A stretch of 17,803 nucleotides of DNA from Minisyncoccota bacterium (GCA_028690275.1 JAQVBN010000004.1:1-17803); one strand, 5' to 3'. Positions 7,657 to 14,783 are shown, counted from the first letter of the stretch. Made by a program: numbers and translations. Notes: generated from the sequence alone by a model not told the origin.

Positions 7657-8312
7657 TTTATTATATTTAAAAATTCTTTTTTATTAATCGACGCCCCTCC
7701 AACCAAAACTCCATCTGTAATACTAAGAATCTGTTTTGCATTTTTGCTATTAACACTTCCACCGTATAAAACAGAACTTTCTTTTACTATTTTTTTAATA
7801 AAGTTATAACTATCTAAGATATCTTCATTTTTACAAGTTTTTCCAGTCCCAATAGCCCAAATAGGTTCATAAGCGATAATTACTGATCCCTTAATTCCCT
7901 TCAAACATTCCTTGAGTTGATTTTTTAAAACTTCCTCTTTGTTTTCTCCCAGCTTTTCTCCAATACATAAAACAGGTTTTAATTTATTTTCTAAACAAAT
8001 CTTTATCTTTTTATTAATCTCTTCATTATTCTCTTTTTGATATTCTCTTCTCTCAGAATGTCCTAGAATAACATATTTACAACCTAGATCTTTTAACATC
8101 TTAGGAGAAACTTCTCCTGTATAAGCTCCTTCATTTTTCAAAAAACAATTTTGAGCTCCAAGAATATAGTTCTCTCCCTTTTCTAAAAAACAGAAAGGAG
8201 GACATAAAATAACTAAATTTTTTGTTTTAATATCAAAAGCCTTAAAAAGATCTGAAGCCTTCTTTTTTGAAGAAGGATTCATTTTAAAATTTCCTATAAT
8301 AATTTTTTTCAT
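7653..8312 (-). CDS. tpiA: Triosephosphate isomerase
   Basis: 219 residues, shorter than the common bacterial 250 and near the compact archaeal size. All catalytic positions are present: Asn8 and Lys10 in GNFKMN (7-12), His85 in LGHSERR (83-89), and Glu149 in AYEPIWAIGTG (147-157). The phosphate-binding YGGSV (183-187) and GGAS (205-208) also remain. It interconverts dihydroxyacetone phosphate and glyceraldehyde 3-phosphate in the cytoplasm. The shortening comes from trimmed loops and helices, not from loss of active-site parts. It overlaps the upstream membrane-protein stop by four bases and the acetyl-CoA synthetase beta start by four bases, so it belongs to the same transcript. It is the only classical lower-glycolysis enzyme in the window. 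Confidence 0.97.
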   Translation of the reverse strand: MKKIIIGNFKMNPSSKKKASDLFKAFDIKTKNLVILCPPFCFLEKGENYILGAQNCFLKNEGAYTGEVSPKMLKDLGCKYVILGHSERREYQKENNEEINKKIKICLENKLKPVLCIGEKLGENKEEVLKNQLKECLKGIKGSVIIAYEPIWAIGTGKTCKNEDILDSYNFIKKIVKESSVLYGGSVNSKNAKQILSITDGVLVGGASINKKEFLNIIK

Positions 8313-8770
8313 ATAGCTATGTTAATAACACCTAAAGTTGCTAATACAATTAAAATCGCTGCGATAGTATTTCCTGTAATAATTAAAAATATAGTTCTCT
8401 TAAACGGAACTTGAAAAAGATATGCGCAAACAGAAGCCGTCCAAGTTCCAGCAAAAGGAAAAGGTAAAACTACGATTATAAAAAGAGCTAAATCCCTATA
8501 AGTTTCAAAACTTTTAACATTTTTCATTCTTGTTCTCTCTAAAAACCAAGTAATTGTTTTTTTGAAAAATTGAGAATGATCAGAAAGGAAATTAACAATT
8601 ATTTCCATGAAATTTAAAACAAAAAAAGGAATTAAAGAATTTCCTAATAATGAAACTATAAACACCTGCCATAGGGGTAATTTAAAAAGAGCTATTCCCA
8701 TTGGAATAGAGCCAGACAATTCACATATCGGCATCATCGAGAATAAAAAAACTTGAAATAAATCATTCAT
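8309..8770 (-). CDS. COG2426-type small integral membrane protein (putative small multidrug export family)
   Basis: 153 residues, strongly hydrophobic, with several membrane spans. The pattern PICELSGSIPMGIALF (14-29) near the start resembles the PE(L/R)xGxIPxG motif of the Sm_multidrug_ex family (COG2426, PF06695). The middle part, LPFPFAGTWTAS (102-113), matches the LPxPGTGAWTG-like motif, and a C-terminal ITGNTIAA (130-137) follows. The family name comes from a weak historical link to drug export; the real substrate is unknown. It opens the metabolic block after a 43-base gap from map, and a good extended -10 sequence lies just before its ATG. Its stop overlaps tpiA by four bases. Family assignment is from recalled motifs, not a search. 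Confidence 0.75.
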   Translation of the reverse strand: MNDLFQVFLFSMMPICELSGSIPMGIALFKLPLWQVFIVSLLGNSLIPFFVLNFMEIIVNFLSDHSQFFKKTITWFLERTRMKNVKSFETYRDLALFIIVVLPFPFAGTWTASVCAYLFQVPFKRTIFLIITGNTIAAILIVLATLGVINIAI

Positions 8771-8778
8771 ATTTGTAT

Positions 8779-8787
8779 ATTATAACA
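8779..8787 (-). promoter_or_regulatory. Candidate extended -10 promoter with near-leaderless start
   Basis: The minus strand reads TGTTATAAT, a perfect extended -10 (TGnTATAAT), ending 9 bases before the ATG at 8770. No clear -35 is seen, which fits an extended -10 promoter. Transcription would begin within a few bases of the start codon. It lies in the 43-base gap between map and the membrane-protein gene, one of the few non-coding gaps here. It would let the tpiA, acd and ppsA block be expressed apart from the ribosomal genes. Confidence 0.45.
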
Positions 8788-8813
8788 CACAATAAAAAAA
8801 AATCTACTTCTAT

Positions 8814-9614
8814 TTATTTTGTTAAAACTATTGATCCATCTTCGACAACAGCAATCATATCCTCATAATGAGCAGCTAAAGAATTGTCTCTAGTGACATA
8901 GGTTTGTCTATTTTTAGCTAATTTAATATCGTCATCACCAAGAGCAAGCATTGGTTCGATGCAAATAACCATTCCTGGTATTAATTTAAGTCCTTTATGC
9001 CTTTCGCCATAATTTAAAACATCAGGACTCTCGTGAAGGTTTTTTCCTATCCCATGACCACATAATCCTTTAATAACAAAAAAGCCCTGCTTTTCAGCAT
9101 ACCTCTGCATAGTTTCTCCTAAGTCTCCAAGAGTAATACCTGGCCTTACTTTTTTAATTCCAATCTTAAGCATTTTTCTAGTAGCAGTTAAAAGTCTTTT
9201 TGTTTCCAAATCAACCTCTCCCACAGCATAAGTTCTAGCCATATCAGTATGAAATCCATTCAAAAGATTGGGATATTTTTTTCTATCAAAATCTTTTCCT
9301 AAAAATTTTTCTGGCTTAAAAAAAATACCAAAATCAATGGTAAAAATATCTCCGTTTTTCAATTCCCTATCCCCAGGTATTCCATGAACTATCTCATCAT
9401 TAAGAGAAGCACAAACCGAATAAGGGAATCCTCCAACTCCCTTAAAGCTAGCTTTGCCACCCTCTCTTTGAATAATTCTTTCGGCCGCTTTTTCTATTTC
9501 AATTGTTTTTGTGCCCGGACTAACAAGTAGACTTAATTCATCGATAACTTCTTTTAGGATGTGTCCACCCATAGCCATCAGCGCAATCTCCTCTCTTGTT
9601 TTTACTGTAATCAT
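8814..9614 (-). CDS. map: Methionine aminopeptidase, type I, with an internal insertion
   Basis: 266 residues. It removes the initiator methionine from new proteins. The active-site set is complete: His77 in VHGIP, metal ligands Asp94 (TIDFG), Asp124 (HTDMARTY), His187 (GHGIGKNLHE), Glu220 (CIEPM) and Glu251 (AHYEDM). The family usually has about 11 residues between the two aspartates; here there are 30, because a basic, aromatic segment of roughly 19 residues (about 99-118) is inserted. It has no N-terminal zinc-finger extension. The ATG overlaps the adk stop by four bases, and the secY-adk-map order is the standard one in many bacteria. In many bacteria infA follows, but here a metabolic block does. 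Confidence 0.97.
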   Translation of the reverse strand: MITVKTREEIALMAMGGHILKEVIDELSLLVSPGTKTIEIEKAAERIIQREGGKASFKGVGGFPYSVCASLNDEIVHGIPGDRELKNGDIFTIDFGIFFKPEKFLGKDFDRKKYPNLLNGFHTDMARTYAVGEVDLETKRLLTATRKMLKIGIKKVRPGITLGDLGETMQRYAEKQGFFVIKGLCGHGIGKNLHESPDVLNYGERHKGLKLIPGMVICIEPMLALGDDDIKLAKNRQTYVTRDNSLAAHYEDMIAVVEDGSIVLTK

Positions 9615-10201
9615 AATCCTAATTTTTGGATAATTTCACTATAAACTTCTTCTACGGATTGTTCTCCGTTTATTTTAACCAATTTTCCTTTTTCTTCATA
9701 GTAATCAAGAACAGGAACTACCTCGTCTTTAAACCAACCCAATCTCTTTTTTAAAGCCTCTACTTCATCATCCTCTCTTCCTTCTATCTTAGCTCTTTCG
9801 GCAATCCTTTTAACAGCTTCTTCGTCAGAAATATCGATTAAAATTACTTTTAAATCATTATCCCAATCATACCATGAAACGGCTTCGTCTAAAAGTTTTG
9901 CCTCTAAAATTTTTCTAGGAGAACCATCAAATAAAATACCTTTAACATTTTCTATACTTTTTATTCTCTCTAATTCTTTCATCCAAAGAGAAAATATAAC
10001 AGGAGTTAAAACTAAACCTCCGTTATCAATACACTCTGCAATTTTTTTTCCAGTAAAATCTGCTTGTTGCTTTCTAGCTCTAAGCATTTCTCCACTACCA
10101 AGATATTCTAAACCTAATCTTTCTCTAATAAGGCTAACTTGAGTTCCTTTTCCAGCACCAGCCTTACCTAAAACACATACTATTAATGGTTTATTGTTCA
10201 T
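9611..10201 (-). CDS. adk: Adenylate kinase, short-LID form
   Basis: 196 residues from the ATG at 10201. It converts AMP plus ATP to two ADP. The P-loop reads GKAGAGKGTQ (12-21) where most family members have GPPGAGKGTQ. The AMP-binding SGEMLRAR (36-43), DGSPR (92-96, usually DGFPR) and the arginine-rich ERAKIEGRED (135-144) follow. The LID is the short kind with no zinc-binding cysteines. The frame stays open upstream to a TTG at 10243, but that would add a hydrophobic, unconserved 14 residues, so the ATG just before the P-loop strand is chosen. There is no Shine-Dalgarno: a T-rich run directly precedes the ATG. AMP made by PEP synthase chemistry is a natural substrate. Some CPR nucleotide kinases diverge, so exact nucleotide choice is slightly open. 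Confidence 0.92.
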   Translation of the reverse strand: MNNKPLIVCVLGKAGAGKGTQVSLIRERLGLEYLGSGEMLRARKQQADFTGKKIAECIDNGGLVLTPVIFSLWMKELERIKSIENVKGILFDGSPRKILEAKLLDEAVSWYDWDNDLKVILIDISDEEAVKRIAERAKIEGREDDEVEALKKRLGWFKDEVVPVLDYYEEKGKLVKINGEQSVEEVYSEIIQKLGL

Positions 10202-10245
10202 AAAAAAATAAAACTTGTTAAGGGATCTTACCACCACAAACAAGT
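10202..10245 (-). terminator. Terminator-like inverted repeat between secY and adk
   Basis: On the minus strand ACTTGTT (10239-10245) pairs with AACAAGT (10213-10219). Inside the loop AAG and CTT can extend the right arm, leaving a 9-base bulge. The right arm runs straight into TTTTATTTTTTT (10202-10213), which ends at the adk ATG. The form is that of an intrinsic terminator or attenuator after the ribosomal/secY transcript, but the loop is long and the stem is AT-rich, so efficiency is uncertain. Confidence 0.4.
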
Positions 10246-10254
10246 CATTAGCAA
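10225..10254 (-). promoter_or_regulatory. Candidate adk-map promoter overlapping the hairpin
   Basis: TTGCTA (10249-10254), an 18-base spacer, then TAAGAT (10225-10230) on the minus strand. Each hexamer differs from consensus at two positions. The predicted start near 10218 falls inside the right arm of the neighbouring inverted repeat, so transcripts begun here could not form the hairpin, while secY read-through could. Confidence 0.3.
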
Positions 10255-10269
10255 CTAATTATTTAATAC

Positions 10270-11514
10270 TTAATCATTATACTCACGCATTTCTAGCTGA
10301 GCATCAATTTGTCTTGAAGTTTCTAAAATAACACTAACAATAATCAATAAAGATGTACCTCCAATCATAAATGAAAACTGTTGTACTCCTGTAACAGATT
10401 CAACAATTAAAGGCATAATCGCTACCGCACCCAAGAAAGATGCTCCGATAATAAGAAGTCTGTTTAAAATAGTTTTTATAAAATCTTCGGTAGGTTGTCC
10501 TGGTCTAACTCCTGGAATAAATCCACCCATTTTTTGAAGGTTTGAAGAAACGTTCTTTGGGTCAAAAGTAACAGCAGTATAAACAAAAGTAAATAAAAAT
10601 ACTAATACAAAATACAAACCTCCGTAAATCCAATTATTAGATAGTAAATTACTTAAAAAATCTATATGCAAGAAAGTTCCGATCATGTTTGGAAGCATTA
10701 ATAAAGAAATCGCAAAAATAATTGGAATAACTCCTGATGGGTTTAGTGACATTGGTAAATAAGTAGAAACTCCTCCATACATCTTATTTCCCCTAATTCT
10801 CTTTGCGTAAGAAACAGGTATATTTCTTCTTCCTTCGTTAACCATAATAACTGCTGCAATAATTAATATCGAAACAACAATAAAAGAAATATAAGAAATT
10901 AATTGACTTGGATCATAAGTATAAATTGCTTGTTTAATATTACTTGGAACATCAGCCACAATACCCGCAAAAATCAATAAAGAAACTCCGTTTCCAATTC
11001 CTTTCTCTGAAATCAACTCTCCAATCCACATCAAAACAACAGTACCGGCAGTAATGGCAATAATTGATGTTATAAGCCCAAAAATACTCATTCCCACGAT
11101 TAATCCTTGACCACTTAAGAACATTATCATTGCATAACTTTGTAGGGCTGCAAAAATTGGTGTTGCTAATCTAGCATACTGATTAAATTTTTGCCTTCCT
11201 TGCTCCCCTTCTTCTTTATATAATTTTTCCAATTTAGGAATAATCATAGTTAATAGTTGGAAAATAATAGTCGCTGTAATATATGGTCCTAAACCAAGCA
11301 TTACAATAGAAACTTTATCTAACGCTCCTCCAGTAAATAAGTTTAACATTCCGAAAAATTCATTCATAGCAAAAAATTGCTGAATGCTTGTTATGTCAAT
11401 TCCTGGTATTGGAATGTTAGCCATCAATCTGAAGACCGCAAACATAGCTAAAACGAAAAGAATCTTTCTTCTTAATTCCTTTGTTTTCAAAATTTGAGCT
11501 ACTTTATTAAACAT
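10270..11514 (-). CDS. secY: Preprotein translocase subunit SecY
   Basis: 414 residues, a typical length, with about ten hydrophobic spans. It forms the protein-conducting channel of the Sec translocon in the cytoplasmic membrane. Recognisable parts are the N-terminal RLMANIPIPGID (29-40) with its plug region following, GIGNGVSLLIFAGI (172-185), the cytoplasmic loop NEGRRNIPV (226-234), SLNPSGVIPIIFA (256-268), and the ribosome-contacting loop GGFIPGVRPG (330-339). It lies one base after rplO, as in the usual spc operon, and is the last gene of the ribosomal cluster here. Unlike most genes in the window it has a good Shine-Dalgarno (AAGGAG, about 12 bases before the ATG), which comes from the end of rplO. 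Confidence 0.98.
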   Translation of the reverse strand: MFNKVAQILKTKELRRKILFVLAMFAVFRLMANIPIPGIDITSIQQFFAMNEFFGMLNLFTGGALDKVSIVMLGLGPYITATIIFQLLTMIIPKLEKLYKEEGEQGRQKFNQYARLATPIFAALQSYAMIMFLSGQGLIVGMSIFGLITSIIAITAGTVVLMWIGELISEKGIGNGVSLLIFAGIVADVPSNIKQAIYTYDPSQLISYISFIVVSILIIAAVIMVNEGRRNIPVSYAKRIRGNKMYGGVSTYLPMSLNPSGVIPIIFAISLLMLPNMIGTFLHIDFLSNLLSNNWIYGGLYFVLVFLFTFVYTAVTFDPKNVSSNLQKMGGFIPGVRPGQPTEDFIKTILNRLLIIGASFLGAVAIMPLIVESVTGVQQFSFMIGGTSLLIIVSVILETSRQIDAQLEMREYND

Positions 11515-11515
11515 A

Positions 11516-11938
11516 TTATTTTATTTCTCCTTGTTTAGCTTCGATAACTTCTCTAGCTTTTTTAGAAACCGTACAACCTTCAATGATCAAAGATTTTGTT
11601 AAGTCTCCACTTCCCAAAATTTTTACATTCAATCTTTTTTCTGTAATTAAGTTTTTCTCCTTTAAAGTTTTTGGAGAAACTGTTTGCCCTGATTCAAAAT
11701 TCTTCTCTAAATCAGATAAATTAAAACCAATAGCTTTTTCTTTAAGTGTGTTAAATCTGTATCCTCTTAATTTGTGATACTTCTTAAGCCATTCTCGAAT
11801 CATAGGTTGAAATCTTGTACCAGCTCTAGACTTTTGCCCCTTCATTCCTCTTCCAGAATAAGTGCCCTTCTTTCCTCCTCTTCCAACTCTTTTAACTCTT
11901 TTGAAACTTGTTTTTGGTTTTAATTCGTGTAATTGCAT
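11516..11938 (-). CDS. rplO: 50S ribosomal protein L15
   Basis: 140 residues, normal for uL15. The glycine/arginine-rich N-terminal arm VGRGGKKGTYSGRGMKGQKS (18-37), which threads into 23S rRNA, is clear. The globular C-terminal part contains ILGSGDLTKSLIIEGCTVSKKA, split here as ILGSGDLTKS and LIIEGC. It comes directly after rpsE with a 10-base gap; in most bacteria rpmD (L30) lies between them, and it is absent here. The start is preceded by AAAAAGAG, a weak purine-rich signal. Confidence 0.97.
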   Translation of the reverse strand: MQLHELKPKTSFKRVKRVGRGGKKGTYSGRGMKGQKSRAGTRFQPMIREWLKKYHKLRGYRFNTLKEKAIGFNLSDLEKNFESGQTVSPKTLKEKNLITEKRLNVKILGSGDLTKSLIIEGCTVSKKAREVIEAKQGEIK

Positions 11939-11948
11939 AATCTCTTTT

Positions 11949-12425
11949 TTATATCTGGCGGGCTAAAAGCTCAAAAGCCTTTATTGTTGCCTTGGCATTA
12001 TTTAATTTATTTTTAGTTCTACTCAATACTTTTGATGAAACATCCTGAATTCCTGCAAGCTGACATAAAGTTCTTACTGCTCCTCCAGCCATAAGACCTT
12101 TTCCTTTCTTTTGTGGTTTAAGTAAAATAACTGATGGTCCAAATTTTGCTTCCACTTCGTGATCAATACCTCCTTCTTTATTTATTGGAACAATCATTAA
12201 ATTCTTTTTAGCTACTTTAGTAGCCTTATCAATTGCTTGACTTACATCTAATCCTTTTGAAACCCCTAAACCTATTTTTCCTTTTCTATCTCCAACAACA
12301 ATAATAGCTCTAAAACGAAGCTGTTTCCCTCCAGCAGTAACTCTAGTAACCCTAGTTAGATCTAATAATTTTGATTCAAACTCGTCTTGAGGTTTATTAA
12401 ATTGTCTTTTTTGATCTTTCATCAT
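11949..12425 (-). CDS. rpsE: 30S ribosomal protein S5
   Basis: 158 residues, uS5. The N-terminal double-stranded RNA-binding-like domain includes LLDLTRVTRVTAGGKQLRFR (20-39) and VGDRKGKIGLGVSKG (44-58). The C-terminal domain contains GGAVRTLCQLAGIQDV (114-129). S5 shapes the mRNA entry site and affects decoding accuracy. Two adjacent ATG codons (12423-12425 and 12420-12422) could each start it; I use the first. The gap to rplR is 6 bases. Confidence 0.97.
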   Translation of the reverse strand: MMKDQKRQFNKPQDEFESKLLDLTRVTRVTAGGKQLRFRAIIVVGDRKGKIGLGVSKGLDVSQAIDKATKVAKKNLMIVPINKEGGIDHEVEAKFGPSVILLKPQKKGKGLMAGGAVRTLCQLAGIQDVSSKVLSRTKNKLNNAKATIKAFELLARQI

Positions 12426-12431
12426 AATTTC

Positions 12432-12764
12432 TTAGAATTTTAACCCACTTTTTCTTGCAGCTTCTGCAAGTGCTTTTACTCTTCCGTGATATTTGTATCC
12501 TCCTCTGTCGAACACAACTTTATCTATTTTTTTTGCTTTTGCTTCTTTAGCAATAGCGTCTCCAACTTTTTCCGCTCTCTCAGTTTTAGTTCCCTTTAAA
12601 TCAATATCTTTTGTAGAAATTAAAGTTTTTCCTTCTCTATCATTAATCAAAGTAGCAGAAATGTGCTTATTTGATCTTGAAACAAGTAATCTGGGTCTTT
12701 CTTCTGTTCCTGAAATTCTACTCCTTATTTTGTTGTGTCTTTTGACTCTTTTTGTTATATCCAT
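12432..12764 (-). CDS. rplR: 50S ribosomal protein L18
   Basis: 110 residues, uL18, which binds 5S rRNA and anchors it in the central protuberance. The basic N-terminus has [20 protein letters not shown] (6-25), with the family core [13 protein letters not shown] next. The C-terminal [20 protein letters not shown] (85-104) is the standard ending. The start context is TTTAAAAATATG, the A/T-rich leader shared with rpsS and rplN. The gap to rplF upstream is 11 bases. Confidence 0.97.
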   Translation of the reverse strand: MDITKRVKRHNKIRSRISGTEERPRLLVSRSNKHISATLINDREGKTLISTKDIDLKGTKTERAEKVGDAIAKEAKAKKIDKVVFDRGGYKYHGRVKALAEAARKSGLKF

Positions 12765-12775
12765 ATTTTTAAAGT

Positions 12776-13315
12776 TTAACTACCTGCAGCTTTTTTACCT
12801 AACTTCTTTCTTACAACCTCCCCTTGATATCTAATTCCCTTTCCTTTATAAGGTTCTGGTTTTCTTACCTCTCTAATAGTAGCTGCTGTTTGACCAACTA
12901 ATGCTCTATCAATTCCGGTAATTGTAATGTTTGTTTTTTCTGCGGTAAAAGTAATTCCTTTAGGAGCAGGAAACTTAACTTGATGGCTAAAACCAATATC
13001 TAGAACTAATTCTGTTCCTTGAACATTAGCTTTGTATCCAACTCCAATTAATTCTAACTTCTTTTCAAATCCCTCAGTAACTCCTTTAACCATATTTTGA
13101 ACAAGAGCTCTTTGAAGTCCCCAAAGGGCAATAGTTTTCTTGTCTTCTTTTTGTGGAGTAAAAATAATCTCATCGTTTTCAACCTTAGAATCAATTAATT
13201 CAACCAAAGGTTTTACTAATTCCCCCTTTGGTCCCTTAACTGAAATCATTCCATTTTCAATCTTAACCTCAACTCCTTTTTCGATTTTAACTGGTTTTTT
13301 TCCTATTCTTGACAT
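12776..13315 (-). CDS. rplF: 50S ribosomal protein L6
   Basis: 179 residues from the ATG at 13315, uL6. The start MSRIGKKPV is the family's conserved N-terminus. An upstream in-frame ATG at 13333 lies inside the last codons of rpsH and would add six unconserved residues, so it is not used. Two tandem L6 domains are present; the second carries [15 protein letters not shown] and the closing [19 protein letters not shown], given here in two parts as [11 protein letters not shown] and QGEVVRKK. L6 sits at the factor-binding side of the large subunit. The start is 4 bases after the rpsH stop. Confidence 0.97.
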   Translation of the reverse strand: MSRIGKKPVKIEKGVEVKIENGMISVKGPKGELVKPLVELIDSKVENDEIIFTPQKEDKKTIALWGLQRALVQNMVKGVTEGFEKKLELIGVGYKANVQGTELVLDIGFSHQVKFPAPKGITFTAEKTNITITGIDRALVGQTAATIREVRKPEPYKGKGIRYQGEVVRKKLGKKAAGS

Positions 13316-13319
13316 ATTA

Positions 13320-13709
13320 TTACCAAATTTCACAAATTATCTCACCTCCAACTTTATTCCTTCTAGCCTCCTTATTTGTCATCAAACCTTTAGAGGTTGA
13401 AACAATAGAGAATCCATATCCTGACTTAACCGGTTTTATATCTGAAGATGTCTTATAAATTCTTTGACCTTGCTTTGAAACCTTTCTAACTTTTGAAATC
13501 ATTGGAATACCATCTTCTCTATACTTCAAATCAATTAAGATTTTCTTGTTAGGCACTCTTCCCTTTTTTTCAATATTCAAAAGATAGCCTTCTCTTTTAA
13601 GAAGTTCTACTATTTTGAAATTAAATTCAGAATAAGGAACACTGATTTGTTTTTTTGAAACAACCTGTGCGTTATTTATTGTTGTTAACATGTCTGCTAC
13701 TCTGTCCAT
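13320..13709 (-). CDS. rpsH: 30S ribosomal protein S8
   Basis: 129 residues, uS8, a primary 16S rRNA-binding protein. The N-terminus reads MDRVADMLTTINNAQ and the C-terminal domain carries the conserved GYGFSIVSTSKGLMTNKEA (98-116) and the end GGEIICEIW (121-129). In E. coli S8 represses the spc operon by binding near the start of L5; I see no convincing matching hairpin in this window. The gap to rpsN is 12 bases, and the leader TTTAAATATTATG lacks a Shine-Dalgarno. Confidence 0.97.
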   Translation of the reverse strand: MDRVADMLTTINNAQVVSKKQISVPYSEFNFKIVELLKREGYLLNIEKKGRVPNKKILIDLKYREDGIPMISKVRKVSKQGQRIYKTSSDIKPVKSGYGFSIVSTSKGLMTNKEARRNKVGGEIICEIW

Positions 13710-13721
13710 AATATTTAAAAA

Positions 13722-13907
13722 TTACCAACTACTCTTTTTAACTCCTGGAATCTCTCCTTTATTAGCCATCTCTCTGAAACAAATTCTGCATAATCCAAAC
13801 TTTCTAATAAAAGCTCTATTTTTTCCACAACTAAAGCATCTTCTAGTGACTCTTGTAGAAAATTTAGGTTTTTTTTCTGATTTTGCTATTGATGATTTCT
13901 TTGCCAT
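13722..13907 (-). CDS. rpsN: 30S ribosomal protein S14, zinc-binding short form
   Basis: 61 residues, uS14. It is the short, zinc-binding type: cysteines at 24, 27, 40 and 43 form CxxC-x12-CxxC, within [12 protein letters not shown] and [11 protein letters not shown]. The C-terminal [11 protein letters not shown] is the standard ending. The longer form without zinc, found in many Proteobacteria, is clearly not what is here. It lies between rplE and rpsH, as in most spc operons, 9 bases after the rplE stop. Confidence 0.97.
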   Translation of the reverse strand: MAKKSSIAKSEKKPKFSTRVTRRCFSCGKNRAFIRKFGLCRICFREMANKGEIPGVKKSSW

Positions 13908-13916
13908 AAACTATAT

Positions 13917-14474
13917 TTAACTTTTTTTAAATGGAAAGTCAAGTAAAGTAAACAATTCTTGAGCTTCTTCTCTTGTCTGTGCTGATGAAACAACTGTAAT
14001 CTGAAGTCCGAAAAGATAATTAGCCTTTTCTGGAGAAATTTCTGGAAAAGCAATATGTTCCTTCATTCCAATATTTAAATTACCATTAGTATCTAGTGCA
14101 CTCAATTTTATTCCTTTAAAGTCTCTTGTTCTTGGTAATACGATATTAATTAACTTGTCTAAAAAGTTATACATTTTCTTTCCTCTAAGTGTAACCTTAG
14201 CTCCGATAACATTTCCCTCTCTTGTTTTAAAAGAAGATATTGATTTTTTAGCTTCTGTCAAAACAGGCTTTTGTCCTGCAAACTCTGCTATTTGAGCAAG
14301 TATATATTGTTCAAACTTCTTTTTTTCGTCATTTGTTTTTGGGATGATAATTTTACCAAAACCAGTGTTGATCACAACCTTTTCTATTTTTGGTACAGCC
14401 ATTACATTCTTGTAAGAAAACTTTTTCATCATCTCACTTTTCGCCTGATTTTGATATTTTTCTTTAATAATCAT
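13917..14474 (-). CDS. rplE: 50S ribosomal protein L5
   Basis: 185 residues, uL5, which binds 5S rRNA and contacts P-site tRNA. Recognisable pieces are VPKIEKVVINTGFG (27-40), AGQKPVLTEAKKSISSFK (67-84), GAKVTLRGKKMYNFLDKL (92-109) and LPRTRDFKGI (113-122). The ending is the usual EEAQELFTLLDFPFKK. The ATG overlaps the rplX stop by four bases, which anchors the end of rplX and shows translational coupling. Confidence 0.97.
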   Translation of the reverse strand: MIIKEKYQNQAKSEMMKKFSYKNVMAVPKIEKVVINTGFGKIIIPKTNDEKKKFEQYILAQIAEFAGQKPVLTEAKKSISSFKTREGNVIGAKVTLRGKKMYNFLDKLINIVLPRTRDFKGIKLSALDTNGNLNIGMKEHIAFPEISPEKANYLFGLQITVVSSAQTREEAQELFTLLDFPFKKS

Positions 14475-14779
14475 ATTTCTTTGTTACACTTTTTACAAAC
14501 CCTCTTCTTTGTATTGTCTTTTGAAAATACGTAAGACACTCTTGTTTTTTTAGAACATTTTGGACAAATTAATTCTACGTTTGAAACATCAATAGGTCTT
14601 TCTTTCTCAACAATCTGACCTTTTTGTCCTTGTCCTTTTGGACGAAGATGTTTCTTTATAATTGCTACTTTTTCTACCACAACCTTACCCTCTTTTGGAA
14701 GCGCTTTTATAACCTGGCCTTTCTTATCTTTATAATTTCCAGCAATAATAATACCTTTATCTCCTTTTTTAATATTTAT
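14471..14779 (-). CDS. rplX: 50S ribosomal protein L24 with an apparent ATA start codon
   Basis: 102 residues if translation begins at ATA (14777-14779). The encoded start is (M)NIKKGDKG, matching the family's usual M-x-I-K-K-G-D. A KOW segment at about 10-27 follows (IIIAGNYKDKKGQVIKAL). The C-terminus has a zinc-ribbon-like cysteine set at 72, 75, 95 and 98 (CPKC and CKKC). The first ordinary start codon in frame is a GTG at 14680, which would delete 33 residues including the whole KOW core, so it is unlikely to be the real start. There is no ATG, GTG or TTG between the rplN stop and the core. The ATA sits in GTATAAAAATATA, the same context that holds ATG in rplN and rpsS. L24 starts large-subunit assembly on 23S rRNA. 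The gap to rplN is 4 bases. ATT at 14771-14773 is a second, weaker start candidate. Confidence 0.85.
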   Translation of the reverse strand: MNIKKGDKGIIIAGNYKDKKGQVIKALPKEGKVVVEKVAIIKKHLRPKGQGQKGQIVEKERPIDVSNVELICPKCSKKTRVSYVFSKDNTKKRVCKKCNKEI

Positions 14780-14783
14780 ATTT

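Noticed and set aside
8794..8802. Run of nine T (minus strand) after map as a terminator
   Set aside because: No stable stem precedes it, so an intrinsic terminator cannot be supported.
10202..10243. Upstream TTG start for adenylate kinase
   Set aside because: The added 14 residues are hydrophobic, unlike the family, and run through the T-rich intergenic element; the ATG at 10201 sits at the usual distance before the P-loop.
12493..12834. 113-codon plus-strand frame opposite rplR and rplF
   Set aside because: It is the reverse-strand shadow of two certain ribosomal genes; similar antisense frames across the window were dismissed for the same reason.
13316..13333. Earlier ATG for L6 at 13333
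   Set aside because: It lies within the end of rpsH and adds six unconserved residues before the family start MSRIGKKP.
14471..14680. A 69-residue frame beginning at GTG as the whole L24 gene
   Set aside because: It lacks the KOW core, which is encoded in frame immediately upstream back to the ATA at 14779; a 102-residue product is the normal L24 length.
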